Assembly: GCA_937965795.1 (NCBI GenBank)
Contig: CALCMD010000006.1
Location: forward strand, 1 to 16,700
Direction: 5' to 3'
DNA length: 16,700 nt
Source of the DNA: an uncultured Lachnospiraceae bacterium
GTDB taxonomy: Bacteria > Bacillota > Clostridia > Lachnospirales > Lachnospiraceae
Shown: positions 7,136 through 14,899 of the stretch, in pieces
How positions within the stretch are numbered: the stretch's first letter is position 1
Layout of the letters: every line of letters begins with the position of its first letter
Notes under the pieces: model-generated
What the model was told of the DNA's origin: nothing
Databases searched by the model: none
The model's input: only the letters and a program-made list of their open reading frames with translations
Program-made: the position numbers and the translations under genes

Positions 7136-7164
7136 ATTGTAACGCAGAATATAAAAATGTGCAA
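7136..7164 (-). promoter_or_regulatory. Promoter of the riboswitch-ribU transcript
   Basis: On the minus strand TTGCAC (7159-7164), a 17-base spacer and TACAAT (7136-7141) lie about 25 bases ahead of the riboswitch closing stem. Confidence 0.8.
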
Positions 7165-7384
7165 GTTATTTTTTCATCGTCAGGGCGATATGTTAATGTC
7201 AAGAGTTTTTGCAAAAATAATTCCCAAAAAATTTTTTTAAAGTTTTTTGGATGAAAAATGGAGATGATTTTAGATGTTGGTAAGACTTTTTAAGAACCAC
7301 ATGATTGTAAATTTTATTTTATTATACTACAAACAGGCTGCGGGCACAACCCCCAACCTACATATTCTTATTTAATTGTCTGTG
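7165..7384. other. AT-rich gap between the ribU promoter and the IS30 transposase
   Basis: No credible gene. It holds long A and T runs, including an inverted repeat CCAAAAAA (7224-7231) / TTTTTTGG (7243-7250). One end of the insertion sequence should lie here, but I could not place it; a short stem GGTTG/CAGCC below the transposase stop has no T run. Confidence 0.5.
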
Positions 7385-8437
7385 CTACCCAGCCAAAGCC
7401 CTCCGGCACTCTTCCCGGAACAGATCTTCCGCACTCCTGTATCCGTGGATCTTGCGCGGGTAATGGTTGATCCATTCCTCGGCTTCCTTTACCATATCCC
7501 TTGTCACGTCCTTCATCGTCTGTCCCTTTGGGAAGAAACGACGCAGCATCTTATTCTGGTTTTCATTGCTTCCACGCTCATAGCTGCTGTATGGGTGGCA
7601 ATAGTATATTTCCGTCCTGTTCTTCTTATTTCTCCGGGAACGTTCTATACCTTGCACATCAGCAAACTCAGATCCATTGTCCACTGTGATGCTTTTAAAA
7701 ATTTTACGGAACCCTTTTTCCGTAAACTGCCGCTCCAGCCTGTCCAGCGCTTTCACCACTTCCGAAGCCGTATGCCTTTTCAGCAGCACCACAACTTCCT
7801 TCCTGGTAAGGCGCTCCGTAAGCACCAGCAGGCATTTCCGGTCTGTTTTTTTCCCAATCACCGTATCCATCTCCCAATGCCCGAATGTTTCCCGGCTGTC
7901 TACTTCTTCCGGACGTTCTTCAATGCTCTTTCCGGGGCACTTTCTTTTCTGTACCCTCTTACTGCTCTTCCGGCTTTTCTTCCCGCTTTTCCGGTACGGG
8001 CAGGATTCCAGGCAAATGTTCGGGAACTTATTTCCCCGGATATAGTTATATAACGTGCTCAGGCATATTTTCGTCTGGAAATTCCCGTCTTCCTGTTCCA
8101 TTTCCGCTAAAGCTGCCTCCGGCGAACGTTTTTCATTTAAAACCTTGTTTTCAATATAACTGAGGAAAGCAGGGTCATTCCCCATTTTCAGCTCCCGCCC
8201 TTTCGTCTTCAGCCCATCTTCGTATTTCCTCTGTGCCAGGTCCGGGCTGTAAATCTCACTTTCCGTCCAGTCCGAATTTCTTTTTGTGGTCTTCCCCCGT
8301 TTCAGTTCCCTGTAAACCGTCGTGTAATGCACCCCTATCTGCTCCGCTATCTCCTTCGGGTTATGCTTTGCCTTGCAGAGCGCCTCAATCCGGATACGCT
8401 CCACCCAGGTCAGGCAATGGCGTTTTCTCTTCTGCAT
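7385..8437 (-). CDS. IS30-family transposase
   Basis: Catalyses cut-and-paste or circle-mediated movement of its insertion sequence. From the chosen ATG it has 350 residues. The N-terminal helix-turn-helix (EIAEQIGVHYTTVYRELKRG, 29-48) is typical of IS30. The DDE catalytic triad is visible: Asp191 in HWEMDTVIG, Asp253 in TVDNGSEFA and Glu292 in GSNENQNKMLRRFFPKG. The reading frame is intact, so it may be active. The start at 8437 has GAGGG 8 bases ahead; in-frame starts at 8452 (ATG) and 8473 (GTG) would add 5 or 12 residues but lack a better ribosome site. Confidence 0.94.
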   Translation of the reverse strand: MQKRKRHCLTWVERIRIEALCKAKHNPKEIAEQIGVHYTTVYRELKRGKTTKRNSDWTESEIYSPDLAQRKYEDGLKTKGRELKMGNDPAFLSYIENKVLNEKRSPEAALAEMEQEDGNFQTKICLSTLYNYIRGNKFPNICLESCPYRKSGKKSRKSSKRVQKRKCPGKSIEERPEEVDSRETFGHWEMDTVIGKKTDRKCLLVLTERLTRKEVVVLLKRHTASEVVKALDRLERQFTEKGFRKIFKSITVDNGSEFADVQGIERSRRNKKNRTEIYYCHPYSSYERGSNENQNKMLRRFFPKGQTMKDVTRDMVKEAEEWINHYPRKIHGYRSAEDLFREECRRALAG

Positions 8438-8524
8438 TTTATTTTCCCTCATACTTGTACCGAATTTCGGCACATTTCTATCATAAGCGACAGAATCATG
8501 TCACTATAGTTTTGTGCCTATCTT

Positions 8525-8553
8525 AGTATAGTATGATTTTCTTCTTCTGTACA
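8525..8553 (-). promoter_or_regulatory. Candidate transposase promoter
   Basis: On the minus strand TGTACA (8548-8553), a 17-base spacer and TATACT (8525-8530) give a reasonable promoter about 90 bases above the chosen start. Confidence 0.55.
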
Positions 8554-8630
8554 GTATATTACAGTGATTTTTTACACATGCAGGCCGGGAAACTTTTTCA
8601 GTTACCAGGTTCCAAATTTTTCATAACAAC

Positions 8631-9110
8631 TCAGACATGATCTGTTTTCCCGTCCTCTTTTTCAGGCTCACTCCTTCCCTCCGCTATCCCGGAAACCACA
8701 AGAAAGAGCAGGAATACCGCCGCTGCAAAGAGCCATTTCCTTTTCCCATCCAGTAAAAAACCAATGCCCGGTATCCAAAAAAACACTTTTCCTGTAAAAT
8801 TATTTTTTGTCGTTGTGATGCCATCTGTGGTGTTGTTGTTATCCCCCTTTGTTTCAATGCCGTCTGCCTGGATGGAAAGAATGCGGTGCGTCACCTTCGT
8901 ACCCCCATTCTCAAACACAATAATATCACCCGGCTCCAATTCATTGTAATCAGCCCTTTCGTTCACGAATACAACGGAACCTGTCTTAATTGCCGGTTCC
9001 ATTGACCCACTCCTGACAACGTATGGGCGGATCCCCACCAGGGGAGCCGCCAGGATCCCTAAAAGGAATATCCATATGATAATATTTAAAATTAATTTCG
9101 CAGCTTTCAT
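8631..9110 (-). CDS. sipW: Signal peptidase I of the SipW (ER) type
   Basis: Membrane serine protease that removes the special signal peptides of TasA/CalY-like fibre proteins. 159 residues: N-terminal membrane segment (6-25), catalytic Ser36 in RSGSMEP, GDIIVF (61-66), His75 in VTHRI in place of the Lys of ordinary bacterial signal peptidases, and the Asp-bearing KGDNNNTTDG (88-97). A second membrane segment (127-143) precedes a charged tail. The Ser-His arrangement is what sets SipW apart from housekeeping SipS/LepB. AGGAGG lies ahead of the ATG. It is the last gene of the fibre locus, 99 bases after the large surface-protein gene. No clear terminator follows before the IS30 region. Confidence 0.93.
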   Translation of the reverse strand: MKAAKLILNIIIWIFLLGILAAPLVGIRPYVVRSGSMEPAIKTGSVVFVNERADYNELEPGDIIVFENGGTKVTHRILSIQADGIETKGDNNNTTDGITTTKNNFTGKVFFWIPGIGFLLDGKRKWLFAAAVFLLFLVVSGIAEGRSEPEKEDGKTDHV

Positions 9111-9178
9111 TTTATAAATCCTCCTGCTACCAAAGAAAAGGGATCGTGCAAACTATCTCTCCCGTAAGTCTCAAATAC

Positions 9179-9204
9179 GCAGGCGCAGTATTCCCCACGC
9201 CTGC
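9179..9204 (-). other. Hairpin between the large surface-protein gene and sipW
   Basis: On the minus strand GCAGGCG pairs with CGCCTGC (7 bp, 12-base loop) shortly after the upstream stop. There is no T run, so it may be an mRNA processing or stability element that separates sipW expression from the structural genes. Confidence 0.4.
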
Positions 9205-9209
9205 ATAGG

Positions 9210-12200
9210 CTACTTTTTAAATGGAATCACGTTCTGTACAAAGTCCGTATCCCTGTAGTCGTCCCAGGTATCCTTATAATTGCTAAATGTGACCACAGGG
9301 CTGTTCCTGGAAGTCGTTGGCTTAATCAAAACCTTTTCCACTTTCATAGGGCAGCCTGGACCAAACATATCAGCGTCTAACCAGTCGGTACACTCCCAAT
9401 CGCACCCGGATACCGCTGCATACCCATAAAAGTTACACGCCAGCCGCTCAGAGACAGTGTACTCCCCTATTGGAATATCCCTGAAAACAAGAGTACCTTC
9501 GACATATCCATTCGACAGGCGTACCTCTCCGGTGTTGTGCCATGTTTTCGTGTAATGGTGGTATTCCCCATAGTGATCCGTTCCTTCTACATCAAAAAGA
9601 AAGAACTGATCCCCATGTGCTTCCCACATATCACTGGCCCTGACACGCTTTTTCACGGTAAGGTCAAATGTGGAAATTGGCTCGTCATACATGACAATGG
9701 CCTGTCCGTCTACAGAATACGTAAACGGAATTGGATCCGCCAGCTTATAACCTTTTGGCGCTTTATCCTCCCGTAAAACATAGTCCCCAAATGGGAGTGT
9801 ACAGACCGTAAATTTTCCATTCTCATCCGTAGTAAAACTGCGCACTACTTCCCCATCCCTTGTGCAAATGGAAAGCTCTGCGCCTGCTACAGGCTTTCCT
9901 ATGCCCTGGCCGCTGTCAACTTTATATATATTTAGAGTATATGGGTCGTTGTAGACAGTCAGGGTATACCTTCCGTCTGCACCTTTCTCAAGCTTTGACT
10001 CCACATCTAAAATACTTCCTACCCTGAAGAAAACCTCTGGCTCATCCCACATGTTATGAGAAACCACGAATTCCGCTGCAAGTCCTTCTTTTTCTATCGG
10101 TTGGAACCCATCTGGCGCTTTTTCCTCGACCAGCATATATTCATCTTCCGGCAGTACCGGGACAGTGCAGTAACCTTCCTTGTCCGTGACAAGAGTTTCT
10201 ATTTCCATCCACATGGCTGTGCATACGGAAAATTTCACTCCTTCAATTGGGACATCTTCCCCTGTGTTCGGATCCCTGTAGCACTTCCTGACCAGCATGT
10301 TCAGGGATCTGTGATCCCTGCAGGCATCCTCACCATCAATTTCTATTATATCATTCTCCGATCTTTCAGCTCCCGCATAATCCTTCAGGTCAATATCAAA
10401 ATGCCAGGATTCGTTCATTGTATAACCTTGCGGTGGTTTCGCCTCCCTGACCCGAAATTTTCCCTGGTTATCAGCTGTCTGCAACAAAGGATATTCTGAA
10501 CGGTATCCGTTTACTTCCAAGTTGGATCGGCAGTACTCCAAATAGTTTCCTTTGGCTGCGGAATACTGGTACACCTTAAACACAGTCCCACCCCAATAGG
10601 GTTCCTCAAGTATCTCCTCTCCTGTATCTGCATCGTATTTATGTGCCAGCACGTACAGGCCACCCGGATTCGGCATAGAAACGGCGGCGCTGCTGGAGCT
10701 AAGGCCACTACCGGCAGCCGTCAGGGATGCGGTATTGTACCAATTATATTTTTTTGTACTGGAATTGTAACCCGGCTTCTGTGCCAGCTTATAAAAAGCC
10801 AGGGCGTCCACTACCCGCACTTTCACCTCAATTATATGCTCTGTGCCCTTAGCCAGATCAGCGTGGTTAAGTGCGGCAGCCGTAAATTTGTTACTACTGT
10901 TACAACTGGTACTCCAACAGGATGATGTAACCCAGGAACTTCCGGACTTATAGTAAGAGACAGCGCCCTCAAAAATCAGCCAGGAAGGAAGCTGGTCAGT
11001 AACAACCAACGGCTCATACAGCATATTTGGCTGTATCCCGCTCACATCCAGATAGTAGGAGAAAACATCTCCGCAGCCATTGGTAAGGGTTTTCGTAAGA
11101 TTTTTGGAAGATGGCACACTGCGGTTTCCAACATATTTCTTAATGGCAGGCGCCTGCCCTTGCGGCATCGTAACATCGGCAGATGCAGACAATGCCCCCT
11201 GCGCAGATACTCCGCCAAGTGTATAGTTGTAGGCCAATGCCGCCGTGTTGGTCCACTGGTATTTACTGCCCTGTAACACAGGTTTCCTGGACAAGCCTGC
11301 AAATACTGCCGCTGTTGGGAGTTTTACTTCGTACTCGATACAGTATTCCTGGTTACGGAGTTCCGCAGAATTCCCCAACTGCACAGTAACCTGTTTTTTC
11401 TGCCCAAATGCCGTACTGGTTCCAGTAACCTGTTTCTGCACCCTTTGCCAGCTGTTGTTCACCTTTTTGTAAACGTTCACACCGTTCACTGCAAGCCACT
11501 CCGGGAACTCGTCCGTAAGTGTTCCGCCTGTAAAGTAAGCATTGTTAAATTTTGCAGTGACACGGTAGTAGAACGTATCATAACAGTAGTAAGGAAGCGC
11601 TAATGCCTGGTCAGACCCAAGCCCTTTTGTAACATCAGGGTCTGTCCCGGCATATTTCGTCAGGGCTACATTGGCCGGTATGTCAGGTATATCAGCCTTC
11701 CCGCCAAACGTGGATTCCAGCTTATTGTTGCCATTCTGGCTGAACTTCCCCTGCGCATGCACAACGCGGAATACCGTCCCATTCCGGAACTCGATGCCGA
11801 TCCACGAGTCCTCATTGCTGCTGGGCAAGTTGGCATTTGATGTTGAGTGCAGATAAGTGTAATCCCCTACAATATTTGCACAGATACACCCTGGTCCAGC
11901 ATGATATGCTCCATAGGCAAGCTGATCGGAAGTCTTGAACGCGATCCCCTGCCACCAGTCAACGTCTTTGATTAGAGTGAAACCCTTAAATCCGGCAATG
12001 GACGCCGCTGTTGTAGTCCCCGGATTGAGCACCTCAACCTTAATATCCGCATAATCGATGCCTGCGGCAGTAATACCTGGGTAATTCGGGCACCAGTTGA
12101 ACTGCGCTGTTTTTACATCCCTCTCGTATGCACCATTTACTTTCTTCCTTCCTACCGATTTCCTGAATTTTACAAGGGTAAGCTTAAGGTCATAGTATTC

Positions 12201-13040
12201 CACAAGCCCTGTGGTGCGGTCATAGTAACCGACCGCGCCAGGGTAAATGGCGTACAGCTTACCCAATGCGCTGTCGTATGCTTCTGCCTTTTGGGACGCG
12301 TCCCACTGGAAAAATTGCCGTCCGTACCAGAAAGCATTGTCAGCCGCATCCGGCGTAACCAGGCTCCAGCAGGAAGCGGCTGCTGAACCCCTGCCACTGG
12401 CATTGGATTTCAAAAAAGCGTTGTAACCCAGGCTGTCATTGCCCGGAAGAAAAATATTCTCGTATTTAAGATTCGTATGGGGCGCTGATCCGGAGCCCGG
12501 CGTGCCTGCCTCGTTCGTGTGCGCAGTGTCCAAATGCTGGCAAAATCCGTCTGCGTCCCATTCCTGCCCATGCCCGTTACCGTCATACTTCCCGGTAAGT
12601 GTAACAGCAGCGGCAAACATACCAATAGCCCCCGCCCCCTGCACACCAGGCAGGGCAGCATCAAGGCTGTTTTCTGTTTCCGGACAGGATTCTGTTTCTG
12701 TGGCTGTCTCCGGATAGGGCTCTGTTTCTGTGGCTGTTTCCGGAAGGGGCTCTGTGGCTTCTCCAGCGCTGCCCTCTGTCCCTCCTGCCCCAGTTTCCTC
12801 TGTCTCCGTCTCCTCTGCCACGGTCAATTCCGTCTCTTCTGCCGCGGCCAGCCCCGTCTCCCCATCCTGGGGGCCTGGGCTGTGCCATCCGGTATCTTCT
12901 GTGGACGGTTCTTCCCATGTATTGCCATCCGGCGCAGTAAACTCACTTTCTTGTATAGGCCCTGCCTCTTCCGCCCGTGCAATGGGGCTAACCATAAGCA
13001 TGGCAAGGGCCATGAACATTGCTGTTATTCTTCTCTTCAA
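9210..13040 (-). CDS. Large secreted surface protein with isopeptide-fimbrial-like and SpaA-like domains
   Basis: A 1276-residue exported protein, probably an adhesin or fibre-associated scaffold. Chosen start: TTG at 13040 with GGAGGAG 6 bases ahead, overlapping the previous stop as TTGA; it gives a clean signal peptide (KRR, hydrophobic core, cleavage after PIARA near residue 23) of the ordinary AxA type, not the SipW type. Order: acidic Thr/Glu/Pro-rich region (24-125, with PETATETE repeats); an unrecognised Trp/Tyr/Gly-rich region (about 140-455); two related domains (about 458-625 and 630-790), each with a central LxDxxPxWL and a closing KYxWxNTAxL..MP, like fimbrial isopeptide D2 domains; three SpaA/prealbumin-like domains (about 795-902, 914-990, 1034-1120, with VREAKPPQGY, VEEKAPDGF, REDKAPKGY); and a final FctA-like domain (1126-1255). 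It ends NVIPFKK with no LPxTG motif or membrane span, which is unusual. Domain names are from pattern recognition. Confidence 0.88.
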   Translation of the reverse strand: MKRRITAMFMALAMLMVSPIARAEEAGPIQESEFTAPDGNTWEEPSTEDTGWHSPGPQDGETGLAAAEETELTVAEETETEETGAGGTEGSAGEATEPLPETATETEPYPETATETESCPETENSLDAALPGVQGAGAIGMFAAAVTLTGKYDGNGHGQEWDADGFCQHLDTAHTNEAGTPGSGSAPHTNLKYENIFLPGNDSLGYNAFLKSNASGRGSAAASCWSLVTPDAADNAFWYGRQFFQWDASQKAEAYDSALGKLYAIYPGAVGYYDRTTGLVEYYDLKLTLVKFRKSVGRKKVNGAYERDVKTAQFNWCPNYPGITAAGIDYADIKVEVLNPGTTTAASIAGFKGFTLIKDVDWWQGIAFKTSDQLAYGAYHAGPGCICANIVGDYTYLHSTSNANLPSSNEDSWIGIEFRNGTVFRVVHAQGKFSQNGNNKLESTFGGKADIPDIPANVALTKYAGTDPDVTKGLGSDQALALPYYCYDTFYYRVTAKFNNAYFTGGTLTDEFPEWLAVNGVNVYKKVNNSWQRVQKQVTGTSTAFGQKKQVTVQLGNSAELRNQEYCIEYEVKLPTAAVFAGLSRKPVLQGSKYQWTNTAALAYNYTLGGVSAQGALSASADVTMPQGQAPAIKKYVGNRSVPSSKNLTKTLTNGCGDVFSYYLDVSGIQPNMLYEPLVVTDQLPSWLIFEGAVSYYKSGSSWVTSSCWSTSCNSSNKFTAAALNHADLAKGTEHIIEVKVRVVDALAFYKLAQKPGYNSSTKKYNWYNTASLTAAGSGLSSSSAAVSMPNPGGLYVLAHKYDADTGEEILEEPYWGGTVFKVYQYSAAKGNYLEYCRSNLEVNGYRSEYPLLQTADNQGKFRVREAKPPQGYTMNESWHFDIDLKDYAGAERSENDIIEIDGEDACRDHRSLNMLVRKCYRDPNTGEDVPIEGVKFSVCTAMWMEIETLVTDKEGYCTVPVLPEDEYMLVEEKAPDGFQPIEKEGLAAEFVVSHNMWDEPEVFFRVGSILDVESKLEKGADGRYTLTVYNDPYTLNIYKVDSGQGIGKPVAGAELSICTRDGEVVRSFTTDENGKFTVCTLPFGDYVLREDKAPKGYKLADPIPFTYSVDGQAIVMYDEPISTFDLTVKKRVRASDMWEAHGDQFFLFDVEGTDHYGEYHHYTKTWHNTGEVRLSNGYVEGTLVFRDIPIGEYTVSERLACNFYGYAAVSGCDWECTDWLDADMFGPGCPMKVEKVLIKPTTSRNSPVVTFSNYKDTWDDYRDTDFVQNVIPFKK
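12684..12743 (-). repeat. Two 30-base tandem repeats coding PETATETEPY / PETATETESC
   Basis: Within the acidic N-terminal region of the large surface protein the 10-residue unit PETATETE(P/S)(Y/C) occurs twice, followed by a partial PETEN. The near-identical DNA could expand or contract by slippage in frame. Confidence 0.75.
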
Positions 13041-14275
13041 TTCCGTCTCCTCCTTCTGCCAGGCATACACAGAACTACGACGATTGCCACAATCATAGTA
13101 AGAAACGCTGCAACAAACTTACCGTAAAGGCTGTCGCCCGTTTTCGGTGCGTATACTGGTGCGTACCCACCTTTGCCATCGCTAATAACTGGCGTTTTAC
13201 CAGTCTCCCCGTTTTCTTGTTTTGCTTCTTTTTCGTTCTCTTCCACATTTTCCTTAACTTCTTCCGTACGGAAAACCCAATCTGACTTAACCTCAGTGAG
13301 CGCTAACAGGTTGTTTACCTCACTGGGCACATGTACCCGTACTGTCAGGGTACTCTTGCCATCCGGTTTGTATAATCCCAACAGGTTACTATTTCCTGAC
13401 ATTTCATACATAGAACCACTGTAAACTGCCTCTTTCCCATTCACGGCCTCGATTGTAATCTTTTTCAGCAATTCTACACTCTCACTTCCCTGTTCCGGGT
13501 TCTGGAAATCCAGCCAAAGTTTATAAGATTTCTTTGTATTGTTATGGATAGTAACAGCAGTTTCTTTTTCATCGCCAGGCATAAGCTCCTGGAAACCCTG
13601 GAAAAAGTCTTCTGCGTTCGTTATCAGCTGCCCGGAATCCCCCTGCATAGCTACACGGATATCGATACGGCTCTTACTGACAGCAGGCTCCCCATTCCTG
13701 GTTTTTACAGATTTCATAATATCACCCACACCCTTCCATGGGTTGTCACTGCTAAAGTCAGGCGTGAAGTTCGCGGCCTGTATGGCATCCGCTGTCACAA
13801 AGAGGTCCAGTTTCTGGCCGGAAACACCCTCTGTAAAGAACTCCGGAAAGTGTATCCCACGGAACAGCTGCACCCGGTCCCCTGTCTCAAGCGGGTGCGT
13901 ACAATACCAGTAGTCCCCTGTCTTTGTCCATTCCGTGCCTATCCCCAGTAAGTCATCTTCCGTAATCGTAAATACCTCCGGTACGCTGTCTGCTTCCGGG
14001 TTATCCCAGGCCACCGCACACCTGACATAACATGGTTCCTCCAGGCACGTTATTTCCGGAATTTTGGAGACTGCCTGGCCTGGGGTTACAATCTTCCCGT
14101 TTTCATATTCCTCCAATTTGCCGTCTTTTATCTGGTATTCCTTTAATGCGATATCGACAATCCCCGTAGACGCCGCATTGTGTACTGTCAAACTATTTCG
14201 TCCTCCCGCCCAGACATAAGCTCCCACAGACAGGAGCCCGGCAGCAAGCGTCACTGTTAATATTCTTTTCTTCAT
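13037..14275 (-). CDS. TasA-like/anchor protein with C-terminal APKTGD sorting-type signal
   Basis: A 412-residue exported protein. The N-terminus MKKRILTVTLAAGLLSVGAYVWAG is a signal peptide; what follows (SLTVHNAASTGIVDIALKE, then CLEEPCYVRCAVAWDN) resembles the TasA/CalY pattern but the usual Phe-Ser-Asp-like cleavage site is degenerate. A second beta-rich domain (about 200-325, with LMPGDEKETAVTIHNNT) follows, then an acidic linker (335-360), APKTGD (376-381), a membrane span (385-404) and an RRRRR tail. This order is that of a cell-wall sorting signal, with Ala for the usual Leu. It probably ties the fibre to the envelope. It starts 9 bases after the 183-aa gene (AGGAGG seen) and overlaps the large gene by 4 bases. 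No sortase gene is in the window. Confidence 0.85.
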   Translation of the reverse strand: MKKRILTVTLAAGLLSVGAYVWAGGRNSLTVHNAASTGIVDIALKEYQIKDGKLEEYENGKIVTPGQAVSKIPEITCLEEPCYVRCAVAWDNPEADSVPEVFTITEDDLLGIGTEWTKTGDYWYCTHPLETGDRVQLFRGIHFPEFFTEGVSGQKLDLFVTADAIQAANFTPDFSSDNPWKGVGDIMKSVKTRNGEPAVSKSRIDIRVAMQGDSGQLITNAEDFFQGFQELMPGDEKETAVTIHNNTKKSYKLWLDFQNPEQGSESVELLKKITIEAVNGKEAVYSGSMYEMSGNSNLLGLYKPDGKSTLTVRVHVPSEVNNLLALTEVKSDWVFRTEEVKENVEENEKEAKQENGETGKTPVISDGKGGYAPVYAPKTGDSLYGKFVAAFLTMIVAIVVVLCMPGRRRRRN

Positions 14276-14284
14276 AGCGGCCTC

Positions 14285-14836
14285 CTATCTGAATGATGTG
14301 TAGAAATCCCATGCGGCTTCATAATCCATGAAGTATGCCCCGGCATGTTGTACCTGCACCGCTTCCTCATACACATCAATCTTCAAAGCATCCTCTTCCA
14401 TACCATCCAATCGCTTATCAGCAAGCGGTGGAATTGTTACACTTGTAAATACTGCACTTGTTGTCTCCCCAGGATGTAGAATCCTTCTGTAATAGTAATA
14501 ATCATCATCAACTGGTTTCACCCAATCAGTTTTATTAATACCGGTCAACTCTGCCCCAACTGTATCATCGCTAAAACCTACAGTTACACGCACATAGCAT
14601 GGAGCCTTTCCAACATTCTGCACTTTGACGGTTTTGCTGATCACCTGCCCGTCCGTACACTCAGGATCAATCATCTGCCCAGATGGGAAGTTTTCCACAA
14701 TCTTCGTTTCTATATTGCCGACGGTGAATTTATTGCTTGCGGCTTCTCCCTTGTCCGAAAGGAAAGCGTATACACCTCCACCGCCAGAAAGGCAGAGCAA
14801 TAAGCATGTAAAAGGCACAATCAATTGTCTCTTCAT
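14285..14836 (-). CDS. TasA/CalY-family protein with SipW-type signal peptide (183 aa)
   Basis: Probable fibre or matrix subunit exported by Sec and cut by SipW. Signal region: MKRQ, a hydrophobic stretch with CLSGGGG, then VYAFLSDKGEAASNKFTVG (22-40), the SipW-dependent pattern (small residues, Ala, aromatic residue, Ser/Thr-Asp, later FTVG). The mature part has TVKVQNVGKAPCYVRVTVGF (69-88), the typical TasA/CalY beta-strand motif, an acidic-tyrosine run DDDYYYY (110-116) and LHPGETTSAVFTSVTIP (120-136). Second gene of the operon, shorter than the first copy; it may be a minor or accessory subunit as TapA is in Bacillus, by analogy only. Confidence 0.88.
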   Translation of the reverse strand: MKRQLIVPFTCLLLCLSGGGGVYAFLSDKGEAASNKFTVGNIETKIVENFPSGQMIDPECTDGQVISKTVKVQNVGKAPCYVRVTVGFSDDTVGAELTGINKTDWVKPVDDDYYYYRRILHPGETTSAVFTSVTIPPLADKRLDGMEEDALKIDVYEEAVQVQHAGAYFMDYEAAWDFYTSFR

Positions 14837-14858
14837 CCAAACACCCCTTATCGCATAA

Positions 14859-14883
14859 ATGGTGGCAGGCTGCCTGCCACCAT
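14859..14883 (-). other. Near-perfect palindrome between the two TasA/CalY-like genes
   Basis: ATGGTGGCAGG-CAG-CCTGCCACCAT forms an 11-bp GC-rich stem with a 3-base loop, 16 bases after the first stop and about 20 before the next start. Only ATTTA follows on the minus strand, so it is a weak terminator at best. A partial stop or 3' stabiliser giving more of the first product is a reasonable reading. Confidence 0.7.
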
Positions 14884-14899
14884 CATGTATTGTTATAAC

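Larger units (their letters stand above)
7385..8553 (-). mobile_element. IS30-family insertion sequence, minimal extent
   Basis: The extent given covers the intact transposase gene and its promoter. IS30 elements are usually 1.0-1.3 kb with imperfect terminal inverted repeats of 20-30 bp and 2-3 bp target duplications. I found no convincing inverted-repeat pair, so the true ends probably lie within some 70-100 bases outside these limits and are unresolved. The element sits between ribU and sipW. Confidence 0.7.

Noticed and set aside
7300..8600. Possible terminal inverted repeats of the IS30 element (TTATACT..ACAG near 7320 against AATATACTGTACAG near 8560)
   Set aside because: The match needs gaps and lies in AT-rich DNA; it is too weak to define the ends.
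12660..12760. Short repeats considered as a CRISPR array
   Set aside because: Period of 30 bases without unique spacers, in frame and coding PETATETE units; no cas genes in the window.
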